Assembly (NCBI GenBank): GCA_041402125.1
Contig: JAWKSY010000003.1
Coordinates: forward strand, 248,001 to 312,000
Direction: 5' to 3'
DNA from: JAWKSY01 sp041402125
GTDB taxonomy: Bacteria; Planctomycetota; GCA-002687715; DRQF01
Length of the DNA stretch: 64,000 nt
Part shown: one piece after another, positions 56,885 through 64,000 of the stretch
How the letters are laid out: each line of letters opens with the position of its first letter
Numbering within the stretch: the stretch's first letter is position 1
Notes under the pieces: model-generated
The model's input: only the letters and a program-made list of their open reading frames with translations
What the model was told of the DNA's origin: nothing
Database searches by the model: none
Made by a program: the position numbers and the translations under genes

Positions 56885-57763
56885 GTGCGGAGCATGACGG
56901 GATTCGGCAAGTGCCTCCTTCGCGATGAGGATCGCGAGGTCGAGGTCGAGGTCCGTTCCGTCAATCACCGCTTCCTGAAGACGCAGCTCCGCCTCCCCTC
57001 CTCTCTCCAGGCGATCGAGGGCGACCTCGAGCGCCTGGTGAAGTCGCGCCTCGAGCGCGGTTCGGTCAGCCTCGCGCTGCGCCTCGACGGAAGCCGCGGC
57101 GCGGCGCCGGTGCGGATCGACGCCGCCGTCCTGCGGAGCCTCCACGGCGAGGCCGTGACGCTCGCCGAGGAGCTCGGCCTCGAACCGCCGCGCCGCGTCG
57201 AGCGCTTCCTCGGACTCCCGGGGGTGGTGACCTCGACCGAGGCGCCGAGCGCCGACGAGGACGCGCTCGCCGCGCAGGCCCTGTCCGCGGCCGCGAGCGC
57301 GCTCGACGACCTCGTCGCGATGCGGGGCGCCGAGGGCGCGACCCTCGCGGCCGAGCTCCGCGAGATCGCCGGGCGCATCCGCGAGGGACTCGACTTCGTC
57401 GCGTCGCGGGCCCCCGCCCTCATCGACGTCTACCGCGAGAAGCTCCGCCGGCGGATCGAGCCCTGGCTCGCCGAGCACGGCGCGACCGTCGAGGCGGCGG
57501 AGCTCGTCCGCGAGGTCGCGCTCTTCGCCGACCGATCCGACATCGCCGAGGAGATCCAGCGGCTCGGCAGCCATCTCGCGCAGTTCGACGCCCTGCTCGA
57601 CGAGGAACGCGTGGGGCGCAAGCTCGACTTCCTGCTGCAGGAGATGCTGCGGGAGATCAACACGATCGGCTCGAAGGCCTCCGACCTCGACGTCGCGCAG
57701 CGCGTCGTCGCGATGAAGGCCGAGCTCGAGAAGCTGCGCGAACAGGCGCAGAACGTCGAATGA
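56885..57763 (+). CDS. yicC: YicC-family endoribonuclease
   Basis: 292 residues. GTG 56885 (no nearby in-frame ATG matches the N-terminus; MRSMTGFGKCLL is the canonical start). Motifs: VEVEVRSVNHRFLKTQLRLP, LERLVKSRLERGSVSLALRL, and a C-terminal ADRSDIAEEIQRLGSHLAQF, KLDFLLQEMLREINTIGSKA. E. coli YicC has endoribonuclease activity on small RNAs. It precedes gmk and overlaps it by 4 nt, the usual yicC-gmk arrangement. Confidence 0.93.
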   Translation: MRSMTGFGKCLLRDEDREVEVEVRSVNHRFLKTQLRLPSSLQAIEGDLERLVKSRLERGSVSLALRLDGSRGAAPVRIDAAVLRSLHGEAVTLAEELGLEPPRRVERFLGLPGVVTSTEAPSADEDALAAQALSAAASALDDLVAMRGAEGATLAAELREIAGRIREGLDFVASRAPALIDVYREKLRRRIEPWLAEHGATVEAAELVREVALFADRSDIAEEIQRLGSHLAQFDALLDEERVGRKLDFLLQEMLREINTIGSKASDLDVAQRVVAMKAELEKLREQAQNVE

Positions 57764-58332
57764 AGGCGCGCTCCGGACAGCTCGCCGTGGTCTCGGGCCC
57801 CTCGGGGGTCGGCAAGACCACGCTCATCCGACGCCTGCTCGAGGACGAGCACTTCGCCCTCTCGACCTCGGCCACCACGCGCCCGCCGCGGAAGGACGAG
57901 CGCGAGGGCCGCGAGTACTTCTTCCTCGACGACGCCGAGTTCGACCGACGCGTCGCCGCCGGCGACTTCCTCGAATGGGCCTGGGTCCACGGGAAGTTCC
58001 GCTACGGCACCCTGCGCGAGCAGGTCGACCGCCTCGTCGCGGCGGGACGGACGGTCATCCTCGACATCGACGTGCAGGGCGCGGCGAATCTCGCCACCCT
58101 CGACGCGGTGACGATCTTCATCGCGCCCCCCGACTTCGAGACCCTCGCGGCGCGCCTCCGCGGGCGCGGGTCCGAGGACGAGGAGCGCACGGCGCGGCGG
58201 CTCGAGACCGCGCGCCACGAACTGACCAAGGCGGCGGAGTACGACTTCGTCGTCGTCAACGACGATCTGGATCGGGCGCTGGAGGAGCTTCGGGCCATCC
58301 TCCTCGGCGCCCCGCGAAAGGAGAGGTCATGA
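57760..58332 (+). CDS. gmk: Guanylate kinase
   Basis: 190 residues. Phosphorylates GMP to GDP. P-loop VVSGPSGVGKTTLIRRLL, GMP-binding STSATTRPPRKDEREGREYF, FLEWAWVHGKFRYGT, VILDIDVQGA and the lid RLRGRGSEDEERTARRLETA. ATG 57760 overlaps yicC (ATGA), and its stop overlaps the rpoZ start in the same way. Confidence 0.97.
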   Translation: MKARSGQLAVVSGPSGVGKTTLIRRLLEDEHFALSTSATTRPPRKDEREGREYFFLDDAEFDRRVAAGDFLEWAWVHGKFRYGTLREQVDRLVAAGRTVILDIDVQGAANLATLDAVTIFIAPPDFETLAARLRGRGSEDEERTARRLETARHELTKAAEYDFVVVNDDLDRALEELRAILLGAPRKERS

Positions 58333-58673
58333 TCGACACCGACAGACTCGAGCGTCTCTACGAGAAGTGCGGCGGCGTGTTCCGCGCCACCGTCCTGATC
58401 CAGACGCGCATCAAGGAACTGAACCGGGGCGCGAAGCGCCTCGTGGACGGCGACCACAAGGGACCGATCGAGATCGCCATCGCCGAGATCGAGGCGGGCA
58501 AGATCGAGCTCGTCGAGGACAACGAGGAGAACCGCGAGCAGATCCGGGCCGAGCTCGAGAAGCTCAGCCCCGCCGCGCCCGCCCCGCAGGCCGAGGTGCC
58601 CGCGGTCGAGACGAGCGAGGACGAGCTCGAGCGCCGCATCATGTCGGCCCTCGCTCGCGAGCGGAACGCCTGA
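58329..58673 (+). CDS. rpoZ: RNA polymerase omega subunit
   Basis: 114 residues. ATG 58329 overlaps the gmk stop (ATGA) with GAAAGGAG upstream. The N-terminal half fits omega (DRLERLYEKCGGVFRATVLI, QTRIKELNRGAKRLVDGDHK, GPIEIAIAEIEAGKIELVE). The C-terminal ~45 residues are an acidic, Pro-rich extension. The usual R-x(2,3)-NR-ARQL motif is weak. The gmk-rpoZ-coaBC order is a known conserved neighbourhood and supports the call. Confidence 0.85.
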   Translation: MIDTDRLERLYEKCGGVFRATVLIQTRIKELNRGAKRLVDGDHKGPIEIAIAEIEAGKIELVEDNEENREQIRAELEKLSPAAPAPQAEVPAVETSEDELERRIMSALARERNA

Positions 58674-58719
58674 TCGGATCGGGGGCGCCGGCCCGCGCCG
58701 GCGCCCCGTCCCCGACGCG

Positions 58720-59280
58720 ATGAGCGGCTCCGACTCCCGACACGTCATCCTCGGCGTCACCGCTTCGGTGGCGATCCACCGCGCGCTCGACCTCGCGTCG
58801 GAGCTGCGCAAGGCGGGATACCGCGTCTCGGCGGTGATGACGCCCGACGCCACCCGCCTCGTCACCCCCCTCCAGTTCCAGGCCATCACCCTCTCGCGCG
58901 TCTACCACACGCTGTGGGAGGAAGGGCGCGACCTGGACCACGACCACATCCGGCTGGCGGAGACCGGCGACCTGCTCGTCGTGGCCCCCGCCACCGCCGG
59001 AACGATCGGCAAGATCGCGCACGGACTCGCCGACAACGTCCTGCTGACGACCGCGCTCGCCTTCGGCGGGCCCCGCCTCTTCGCCCCGGCGATGAACTGG
59101 CGGATGTGGGCCCAGCCCGCGGTGCAACGCAACTGCCGGCAGCTCGCCGAGGACGGCTGGACGGCCGTCGGCCCCGTCAGCGGCGACCTCGCCTGCGGCG
59201 AGGAGGGCGCGGGACGCCTGGCCCCGGTCGCGGACATCCTCGCCGCCCTCGCCCCGCACCTCGGGGCCGATCGGTCGTGA
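58720..59280 (+). CDS. coaC: Phosphopantothenoylcysteine decarboxylase (CoaC), stand-alone
   Basis: 186 residues. FMN-dependent decarboxylation in coenzyme A synthesis. Flavoprotein fold: VILGVTASVAIHRALDLASE, SAVMTPDATRLVTPLQFQAI, DHDHIRLAETGDLLVVAPAT (catalytic His), IGKIAHGLADNVLLTTALAF, FAPAMNWRMW (the PxMNxxMW motif) and DLACGEEGAGRLA (catalytic Cys). It ends where fused CoaBC proteins go on. The next gene carries the CoaB half and overlaps by GTGA. The split must be real or very recent, since both starts and stops are clean. Confidence 0.93.
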   Translation: MSGSDSRHVILGVTASVAIHRALDLASELRKAGYRVSAVMTPDATRLVTPLQFQAITLSRVYHTLWEEGRDLDHDHIRLAETGDLLVVAPATAGTIGKIAHGLADNVLLTTALAFGGPRLFAPAMNWRMWAQPAVQRNCRQLAEDGWTAVGPVSGDLACGEEGAGRLAPVADILAALAPHLGADRS

Positions 59281-59912
59281 GGTTCCTGATCACCGCGGGA
59301 CCGACCCGCGAGATGATCGACGCCGTCCGCTACCTCTCGAACCTCTCCTCGGGCCGCACCGGCATCGACGTCGCCGCGGCGGCCCGGGACGCCGGCCACA
59401 CGGTCGCGCTCGTCCTGGGACCGACCCCACTGTCCCCTCCGGATGGCATCGATGTGCTTCGCGTGGTGTCGGCGCGGGACATGCGCGACGCCGTCATGGC
59501 GGAGCTGGAGGCGGCGGACGTGCTGATCATGTCCGCGGCGGTGGCCGACTACCGTCCCCAGAGCGTCCATCCGGGCAAGTTGAAGAAAGGCGAGGGCAAC
59601 TTGACCCTGGAGCTCGTCCGAAACCCCGACATCCTGCTCGAGGCCGGCGACCGCAAGGGCGACCGGATCCACCTCGGTTTCGCCCTCGAGGTGCAGGACG
59701 CGGAGCTCCACGCCCGCCGCAAGCTGGAGCGCAAGCGCCTGGACGCGCTGGTCCTCAACGGACCGGAGAACCTGGCCGCCGATCGCAGCGCCTTCCGCAT
59801 CCTGACGCCCGAGGGGCTCGGACCGCCCGAGGAGATGCCGAAGGCCGAGCTCGGCCGCCGTCTCGTCGCGCTCGCCGAGGAGCTCGCCGCGAACCGAGGG
59901 ACGCGTTCGTGA
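59277..59912 (+). CDS. coaB: Phosphopantothenate-cysteine ligase (CoaB), stand-alone
   Basis: 211 residues. Condenses phosphopantothenate with cysteine. GTG 59277 overlaps coaC. Motifs: FLITAGPTREMIDAVRYLSN, LSSGRTGIDVAAAARDAGHT, LGPTPLSPPDG, MRDAVMAELEAADVLIMSAA, VADYRPQSVHPGKLKKGEGN (with the K-x-K-K of the family), LELVRNPDILLEAG and HLGFALEVQDAELHARRKLE. All expected catalytic positions are present. The stop overlaps the dut start (GTGA). Confidence 0.94.
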   Translation: MRFLITAGPTREMIDAVRYLSNLSSGRTGIDVAAAARDAGHTVALVLGPTPLSPPDGIDVLRVVSARDMRDAVMAELEAADVLIMSAAVADYRPQSVHPGKLKKGEGNLTLELVRNPDILLEAGDRKGDRIHLGFALEVQDAELHARRKLERKRLDALVLNGPENLAADRSAFRILTPEGLGPPEEMPKAELGRRLVALAEELAANRGTRS

Positions 59913-60373
59913 GCCCGGCCCCGCTGCGCGTGGCGCTCCGGCGCCTGCCCCACGGTCGCGACCTCCCGCTGCCGGGCTACGCGACGGCCGGAGCGGCCGG
60001 AGTGGACCTCTACGCGGCGGTCGAGGAGGACCTCGTGCTGCGACGCGGCGAGATCGCGCTCTGCCCCACCGGCATCGCGCTCGCCCTGCCGGACGGATAC
60101 GAGGCCCAGGTCCGCGCTCGCAGCGGTCTGGCCCTCAAATACGGTGTGACTTTGGTCAATGGGCCGGGTACCATCGACGCCGACTACCGCGGCGAGATCG
60201 GCGTCATCCTGACGACGCTGAAGGACGAACCGTTCCGCATCGAGCGGGGCATGCGCATCGCGCAGCTCGTCATCTCGTCCGTGACCCGGGCGGTCTTCGT
60301 GGAAGACGACCGCCTGTCCGAGACCGACCGTGGGGACGGTGGGTTCGGGCACACGGGACTCGCGGCCCTCTGA
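59909..60373 (+). CDS. dut: Deoxyuridine 5'-triphosphate nucleotidohydrolase
   Basis: 154 residues. Hydrolyses dUTP to dUMP. Five dUTPase motifs: AGAAGVDLYAA (I), RARSGLALKYG (II), VNGPGTIDADYRGEIGVIL (III), RIERGMRIAQLVI (IV) and a C-terminal GDGGFGHTG (V). GTG 59909 overlaps coaB. With the family 4 uracil-DNA glycosylase elsewhere in the window it limits uracil in DNA, though the two are 11 kb apart. Confidence 0.96.
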   Translation: MSPAPLRVALRRLPHGRDLPLPGYATAGAAGVDLYAAVEEDLVLRRGEIALCPTGIALALPDGYEAQVRARSGLALKYGVTLVNGPGTIDADYRGEIGVILTTLKDEPFRIERGMRIAQLVISSVTRAVFVEDDRLSETDRGDGGFGHTGLAAL

Positions 60374-60519
60374 GGGTCGTGCCGCGCCTCGGCGCGGCGA
60401 AGCCAGGGAATGAGCGACCGCGGGCGGTGGTCGCAGGGAACAGACGTGCGCGGCCGGGCGGTCGGCGCGCGTCCGTCGCGGCTCCTCCGGGAGTGCGGCG
60501 ACGTCATGGGGAGGGTCCG

Positions 60520-63051
60520 ATGGCCGTACGGCGTTGGCTCGCGATCTCGACGTTTCTCGGGATCGCGCTCTACTTGTCGATCGCGTTCGTCACCTACGAC
60601 GGCCTCGTCGCCGCCGACGGGGACGGCGCCTTCGCGAATGCCGGCGGTTCGGTCGGTTTCTTCCTCGCCGATCAGCTCCTCGCGACCTTCGGCGCGGGGT
60701 CCTTCGCGATCAGCTTCTTCCTGATGTTCATCGGCTACGCGCTGATGACGGACCGCCCCCTGGCGAACGTCCCGATCAAGGTCGTCGGCGCGGTGGTCTT
60801 CACCGTCGCGCTCGCCACCGTGATCCAGGCCCTCTTTCCGACCGCCGGCTACGGACGCTCCGTCTACCCGCTCGGCGGCGTCATCGGCGAGTACTTCGCC
60901 TCGTCCCTCGTCTCGTGGTTCGGGGGCGTCGGCACCTTCATCATCCTCGTGCTGCTCCTCGTCGCGAGCTGCATCCTCGCGACCGATTCGCTGGCCCGCG
61001 ACCTCGGGGTCGAGGCCTGGCGCGGCAGTCGCCAGCTCGCCCGGGCCGTCGCCGGCCTGCGGGCGCCGCGCTTCGCCGCCTTCGGGGGCGCCGGGGCGGG
61101 CACCGTCGAGGCCGACGAGGAGGTGGCCGAGTCTCCCGCGCCGAAGCGCCGCGCGCGCCGCTCCCGCAAGACCGAGGCCGTCGAGGCGGAGACCGTCGAG
61201 GAGACGGGCCTCGGCGGAGCGGCCGCCGAACCGGACGAGCTCGATCTCCTGCTCGGCCCCCTCGAAGTGGACGAGGAGGAGCCGCTCGCCCTCGAGCCGA
61301 TGGCCGAGGACGAGGAGGAGGAAGACGAGGAAGAGGCCGAGCTCGACTGGGAGGAGGAAGAGGACGAGGACGTCGACGAGGAGGAGTTCGCGGAGGAGGA
61401 CGAGGAGGAGAGCGAGGACGACTGGGACGACGAGGTCGAGGCCGCGCTCGAGGACGAGGAGATCGAGGAGGAGGCCCCGCCGCCCCCGATCATCCACGCC
61501 CGCCGCGAGAAGCCGGAAGACGGCGTCGAGATCCTCTCGCTCGCCCGCGAGAAGCACATGGCGGGGCGCGAGCCCTACCCCCTCCCGCCGCTGACGATGC
61601 TCGAGGAGTCGAGTGAGGTCGACGACGAGGATCGCGACGCCGAGATCGCGCGCAAGGCCCGGACGCTCGAGGAATCCCTCCGGACCTTCCGGATCGAGGC
61701 CAAGGTGGTCGAGATCACGCGCGGCCCCACGATCACGGTCTACGAGATCTCGCTCGCCGCGGGCACGAAGGTGAAGTCGATCACGACCCTCGCCGACGAC
61801 ATCTCCATGGCCCTGAAGGCGAAGACGATCCGCATCGTCGCGCCGATCCCGGGCAAGTCGACGGTGGGCGTCGAGGTGCCCAACGACGTGCAGGAGCGGG
61901 TCTCCCTCCGCGAGCTCGCCCTCTCGGACAAGCTCAAGAAGAAGCACCACGCGATCCCGCTCCTCCTGGGCAAGGACGCGGCCGGCGGCGCGATCATCGA
62001 GGATCTCGCCGAGATGCCCCACCTCCTGATCGCCGGTCAGACGGGCTCGGGAAAGTCGGTCGCGATCAACACGATCCTCATGAGCCTGATGCTCACGAAG
62101 TACCCCGAGGAGGTGCGCCTGATCCTGATCGACCCCAAGATGGTCGAGCTCCAGGCCTTCCGCGCCGTGCCGCACCTGCTCACGCCGGTCGTCACCGACA
62201 TGAAGAAGGCGCCGAAGATCCTCGAGTGGGCGGTGGCCACGATGGAGGAGCGCTACGAGCTCCTCGCGGCCGTCGGCGCGAAGAACATCAAGGGCTTCAA
62301 CGAGCTGGGCGAGGACGAGGTGCGGGAGCGTCTCGCGGAGCACTTCTCCGACGAGGAGATCGAACAGCGTCCGGTCTCCCTGCCCTACATCGTCGTCGTC
62401 GTGGACGAGCTCGCCGATCTCATGATGACGAGCGCGAAGGAGGTCGAGAGCAGCATCTGCCGCCTCGCCCAGAAGTCGCGCGCGGTCGGCATCCACGTCA
62501 TCCTCGCCACGCAGCGACCGAGCGTCGACGTCATCACCGGCCTCATCAAGTCGAACATGCCCACCCGGATCTCGTTCCGCGTCGCGAGCGCGATCGACTC
62601 GCGCACGATCCTCGACCAGAAGGGCGCGGAGCGCCTGCTGGGCAAGGGCGACATGCTCGTCACCGACCCGCGGAGCGCCACGCCCACGCGCGGTCAGGGC
62701 GCGCTCGTCACCGACCGCGAGATCAAGTCGGTGATCAAGTACATCAAGGACGTCGCGAAGCCCGCGTACAGCCCGGTGCTCACGCAGGTCTCGACGTCCG
62801 GCGACAGCGGCGGCGGAAGCAATCGCGACCGCGATCCGCTCTACGACGACGCGGTCCGGGCCGTGCTGCAGAGCCGGCGAGGGTCGGTGTCGATGCTCCA
62901 GCGCAAGCTCGAGATCGGCTACACGCGCGCGGCGCGACTGGTGGATTTCATGGCCGAGGACGGGATCGTCGGCTCCTTCAAGGGCAGCAAGGCCCGCGAG
63001 GTCACGATGACGCTCGAGGAGTGGGACGCACAGTCTTCGGCGGAGGCTTGA
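60520..63051 (+). CDS. ftsK: DNA translocase FtsK/SpoIIIE with acidic linker
   Basis: 843 residues. ATG 60520 has GGGGAGGG upstream; longer in-frame starts lack one. Four membrane helices (residues ~5-160, e.g. WLAISTFLGIALYLSIAFV, SFAISFFLMFIGYALM, VGTFIILVLLLVASCILA). Residues ~197-320 are a linker dominated by Glu and Asp. The motor follows: alpha/beta domain, Walker A IAGQTGSGKSVAINTIL near 505, Walker B PYIVVVVDELADLMM near 621 and LATQRPSVDVITGLIKSNMP. The gamma winged helix that reads KOPS-like sites is at the end (MLQRKLEIGYTRAARLVDFM). Moves DNA at the division septum. Confidence 0.96.
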   Translation: MAVRRWLAISTFLGIALYLSIAFVTYDGLVAADGDGAFANAGGSVGFFLADQLLATFGAGSFAISFFLMFIGYALMTDRPLANVPIKVVGAVVFTVALATVIQALFPTAGYGRSVYPLGGVIGEYFASSLVSWFGGVGTFIILVLLLVASCILATDSLARDLGVEAWRGSRQLARAVAGLRAPRFAAFGGAGAGTVEADEEVAESPAPKRRARRSRKTEAVEAETVEETGLGGAAAEPDELDLLLGPLEVDEEEPLALEPMAEDEEEEDEEEAELDWEEEEDEDVDEEEFAEEDEEESEDDWDDEVEAALEDEEIEEEAPPPPIIHARREKPEDGVEILSLAREKHMAGREPYPLPPLTMLEESSEVDDEDRDAEIARKARTLEESLRTFRIEAKVVEITRGPTITVYEISLAAGTKVKSITTLADDISMALKAKTIRIVAPIPGKSTVGVEVPNDVQERVSLRELALSDKLKKKHHAIPLLLGKDAAGGAIIEDLAEMPHLLIAGQTGSGKSVAINTILMSLMLTKYPEEVRLILIDPKMVELQAFRAVPHLLTPVVTDMKKAPKILEWAVATMEERYELLAAVGAKNIKGFNELGEDEVRERLAEHFSDEEIEQRPVSLPYIVVVVDELADLMMTSAKEVESSICRLAQKSRAVGIHVILATQRPSVDVITGLIKSNMPTRISFRVASAIDSRTILDQKGAERLLGKGDMLVTDPRSATPTRGQGALVTDREIKSVIKYIKDVAKPAYSPVLTQVSTSGDSGGGSNRDRDPLYDDAVRAVLQSRRGSVSMLQRKLEIGYTRAARLVDFMAEDGIVGSFKGSKAREVTMTLEEWDAQSSAEA

Positions 63052-63103
63052 TCCGGTCGGGCGGACCGGAGCGAGACACATCCCGAACGGGGAGGGACGG
63101 TTC

Positions 63104-64000
63104 ATGGTGAAGACGACGGAAACGAAGGATATCGGGCGCATCCTCGCGCAGAGCTGGCCGCTGGCCGTGGTGGGCGCGCTCACCGGCTATCTCGTGGTCA
63201 TCGTGGCGCGCTACGCCCGCGACGGTCACGCCGGGTTCTTCGCGCCGGATCAGGGCTTCGTCGACGACGCGGCGGCGCTTCCGGTGCGGATCTTCGGCGT
63301 GCTCGGAGCGAGCCTGCTGCTGCTCGGGCTCATGCAGTTCGCCCTCTTCGCCTGGTGGCGCAAGCGCCTCGATCACGTGCCTCGCCGGGCGATCGGCCTC
63401 GCCCTGCTCCTCCTCGCCCTCTCGGCCTTCCTCGGGCTGATCGGCGGCGACGGACGGGCCTGGGGCGGCGAGTTCGGCGCGAACCTCGCCCGCGGCTTCG
63501 GCCTCGTGCTGCCGACTCCGCTCGCCCTGCTCGTGGCGACCGGACTGCTCGTCTTCGCCTTCGTGCTCGCCCGCGACTGGTTCTTCTACGAGGCGCTCCG
63601 GCGCTGGATGAACGGCATGCCCGCGGCCGAGGCCTTCGCCCTCGGGATGCCCGCCGGCAACGTCGCGCCGGAGATGGACCGCGACCTCGCCCGCGTCAGC
63701 CACGACCGCGCCGCCTCCGATCGCGGGATCGACGCGGTCCGTCGGCCCGCCGTGGAGCGGCTCGGCACCGCGGCGACGGTGGACAACCGCGACATCCGCG
63801 GTCGCGACAGCTTCCCCGACCTCGAACCCGCCATCGGCGAGCTCGAGGACGTGCGTCCCGTGACGCGGACGATGACGCGGGTCGAGACGATCGCGGTGAC
63901 GCCGGTCGACGACATGGACGAGGCGATGCCCCTCACGGGCGCCCCCGAGGCGCCGAGCCGGACGGAGCCGGCGCGGCCCGTCGTCAGCGGTCTCGGAGAG
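63104..64000 (+). CDS. FtsK-4TM-like membrane protein, cut by window edge
   Basis: 299 residues visible, frame open to the last base. ATG 63104 has GGAGGG 7 nt upstream, 52 nt past ftsK. Four membrane helices (LAVVGALTGYLVVIVARY; RIFGVLGASLLLLGLMQFAL; IGLALLLLALSAFLGLIGG; FGLVLPTPLALLVATGLLVF) with WGGEFGANLARGFG before the last. This is the pattern of the FtsK N-terminal 4TM domain (GG-x-G-x-L near the fourth helix). A Pro/Asp/Arg-rich linker then follows. It may be the start of a second FtsK-type translocase, or a separate membrane protein that kept only the 4TM part. The missing 3' part decides it. Confidence 0.7.
   Translation, partial: MVKTTETKDIGRILAQSWPLAVVGALTGYLVVIVARYARDGHAGFFAPDQGFVDDAAALPVRIFGVLGASLLLLGLMQFALFAWWRKRLDHVPRRAIGLALLLLALSAFLGLIGGDGRAWGGEFGANLARGFGLVLPTPLALLVATGLLVFAFVLARDWFFYEALRRWMNGMPAAEAFALGMPAGNVAPEMDRDLARVSHDRAASDRGIDAVRRPAVERLGTAATVDNRDIRGRDSFPDLEPAIGELEDVRPVTRTMTRVETIAVTPVDDMDEAMPLTGAPEAPSRTEPARPVVSGLGE

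Overview
The window is about 64 kb of very GC-rich bacterial chromosome, densely coded on both strands. The best guess is an uncultured or little-studied member of the Planctomycetota. The evidence is a mcsA-mcsB-clpC arginine-phosphorylation set outside Firmicutes, a YdjY-domain secreted protein, two large beta-helix surface proteins that share a C-terminal module, a GspD/GspK pair, FHA/vWA/HEAT envelope proteins and a DUF3352-type protein. This taxonomic call is an inference; no rRNA gene is present.

Layout. 1-8.7 kb (minus strand): purB, a secreted DUF3352-like protein, VanZ, a FliA/WhiG-type sigma factor behind what reads as a cyclic-di-GMP-I riboswitch with an intrinsic terminator, an FHA-CAP fusion and a DUF5658 membrane protein. 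8.8-13 kb (plus): a degenerate receiver/GGDEF protein and a secretin-GspK pair. 13-19.4 kb (minus): rluB-type pseudouridine synthase, manA, recN, a tRNA-binding-domain protein, a secreted repeat protein and rsmD. 19.5-22.2 kb (plus): pdxJ and an FHA-TM-vWA protein. 22.1-26.2 kb (minus): a giant HEAT-like exported protein coupled to nnrD. 26.3-39.6 kb (plus): two tRNA-Ser genes, a PEGA lipoprotein, murD, mcsA, mcsB, clpC, a YdjY protein, a membrane protein, queA, a lipoprotein with an HEGVH motif and ligA. 39.7-43.5 kb: tandem beta-helix proteins with a nearly identical 3' module. 43.5-48 kb (minus): DUF4287/DUF5655 protein, hybrid histidine kinase and a lipoprotein hydrolase. 48-53 kb: family 4 uracil-DNA glycosylase, a repeat-filled gap, thiE, a TPR membrane protein, purF and a HEAT protein. 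53.6-64 kb (plus): groES-groEL, then tpiA-secG-yicC-gmk-rpoZ-coaC-coaB-dut-ftsK, largely overlapping, and a second FtsK-4TM-like membrane protein cut by the window edge.

Two themes link the genes. One is protein quality control and stress (McsA/McsB marking, ClpC unfolding, GroES/GroEL). The other is signalling at the envelope (c-di-GMP leader on the sigma factor, degenerate GGDEF protein, FHA, vWA and CAP domains, hybrid kinase).

A caveat for every reader: at least six genes carry apparent frameshifts, several in homopolymers, and rsmD has two that compensate each other. This looks more like indel error in the assembly than wholesale pseudogene formation, so I annotate those genes as reconstructed full-length CDSs and mark where each shift lies. 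All positions and translations were read by eye from the sequence; no database search was run.
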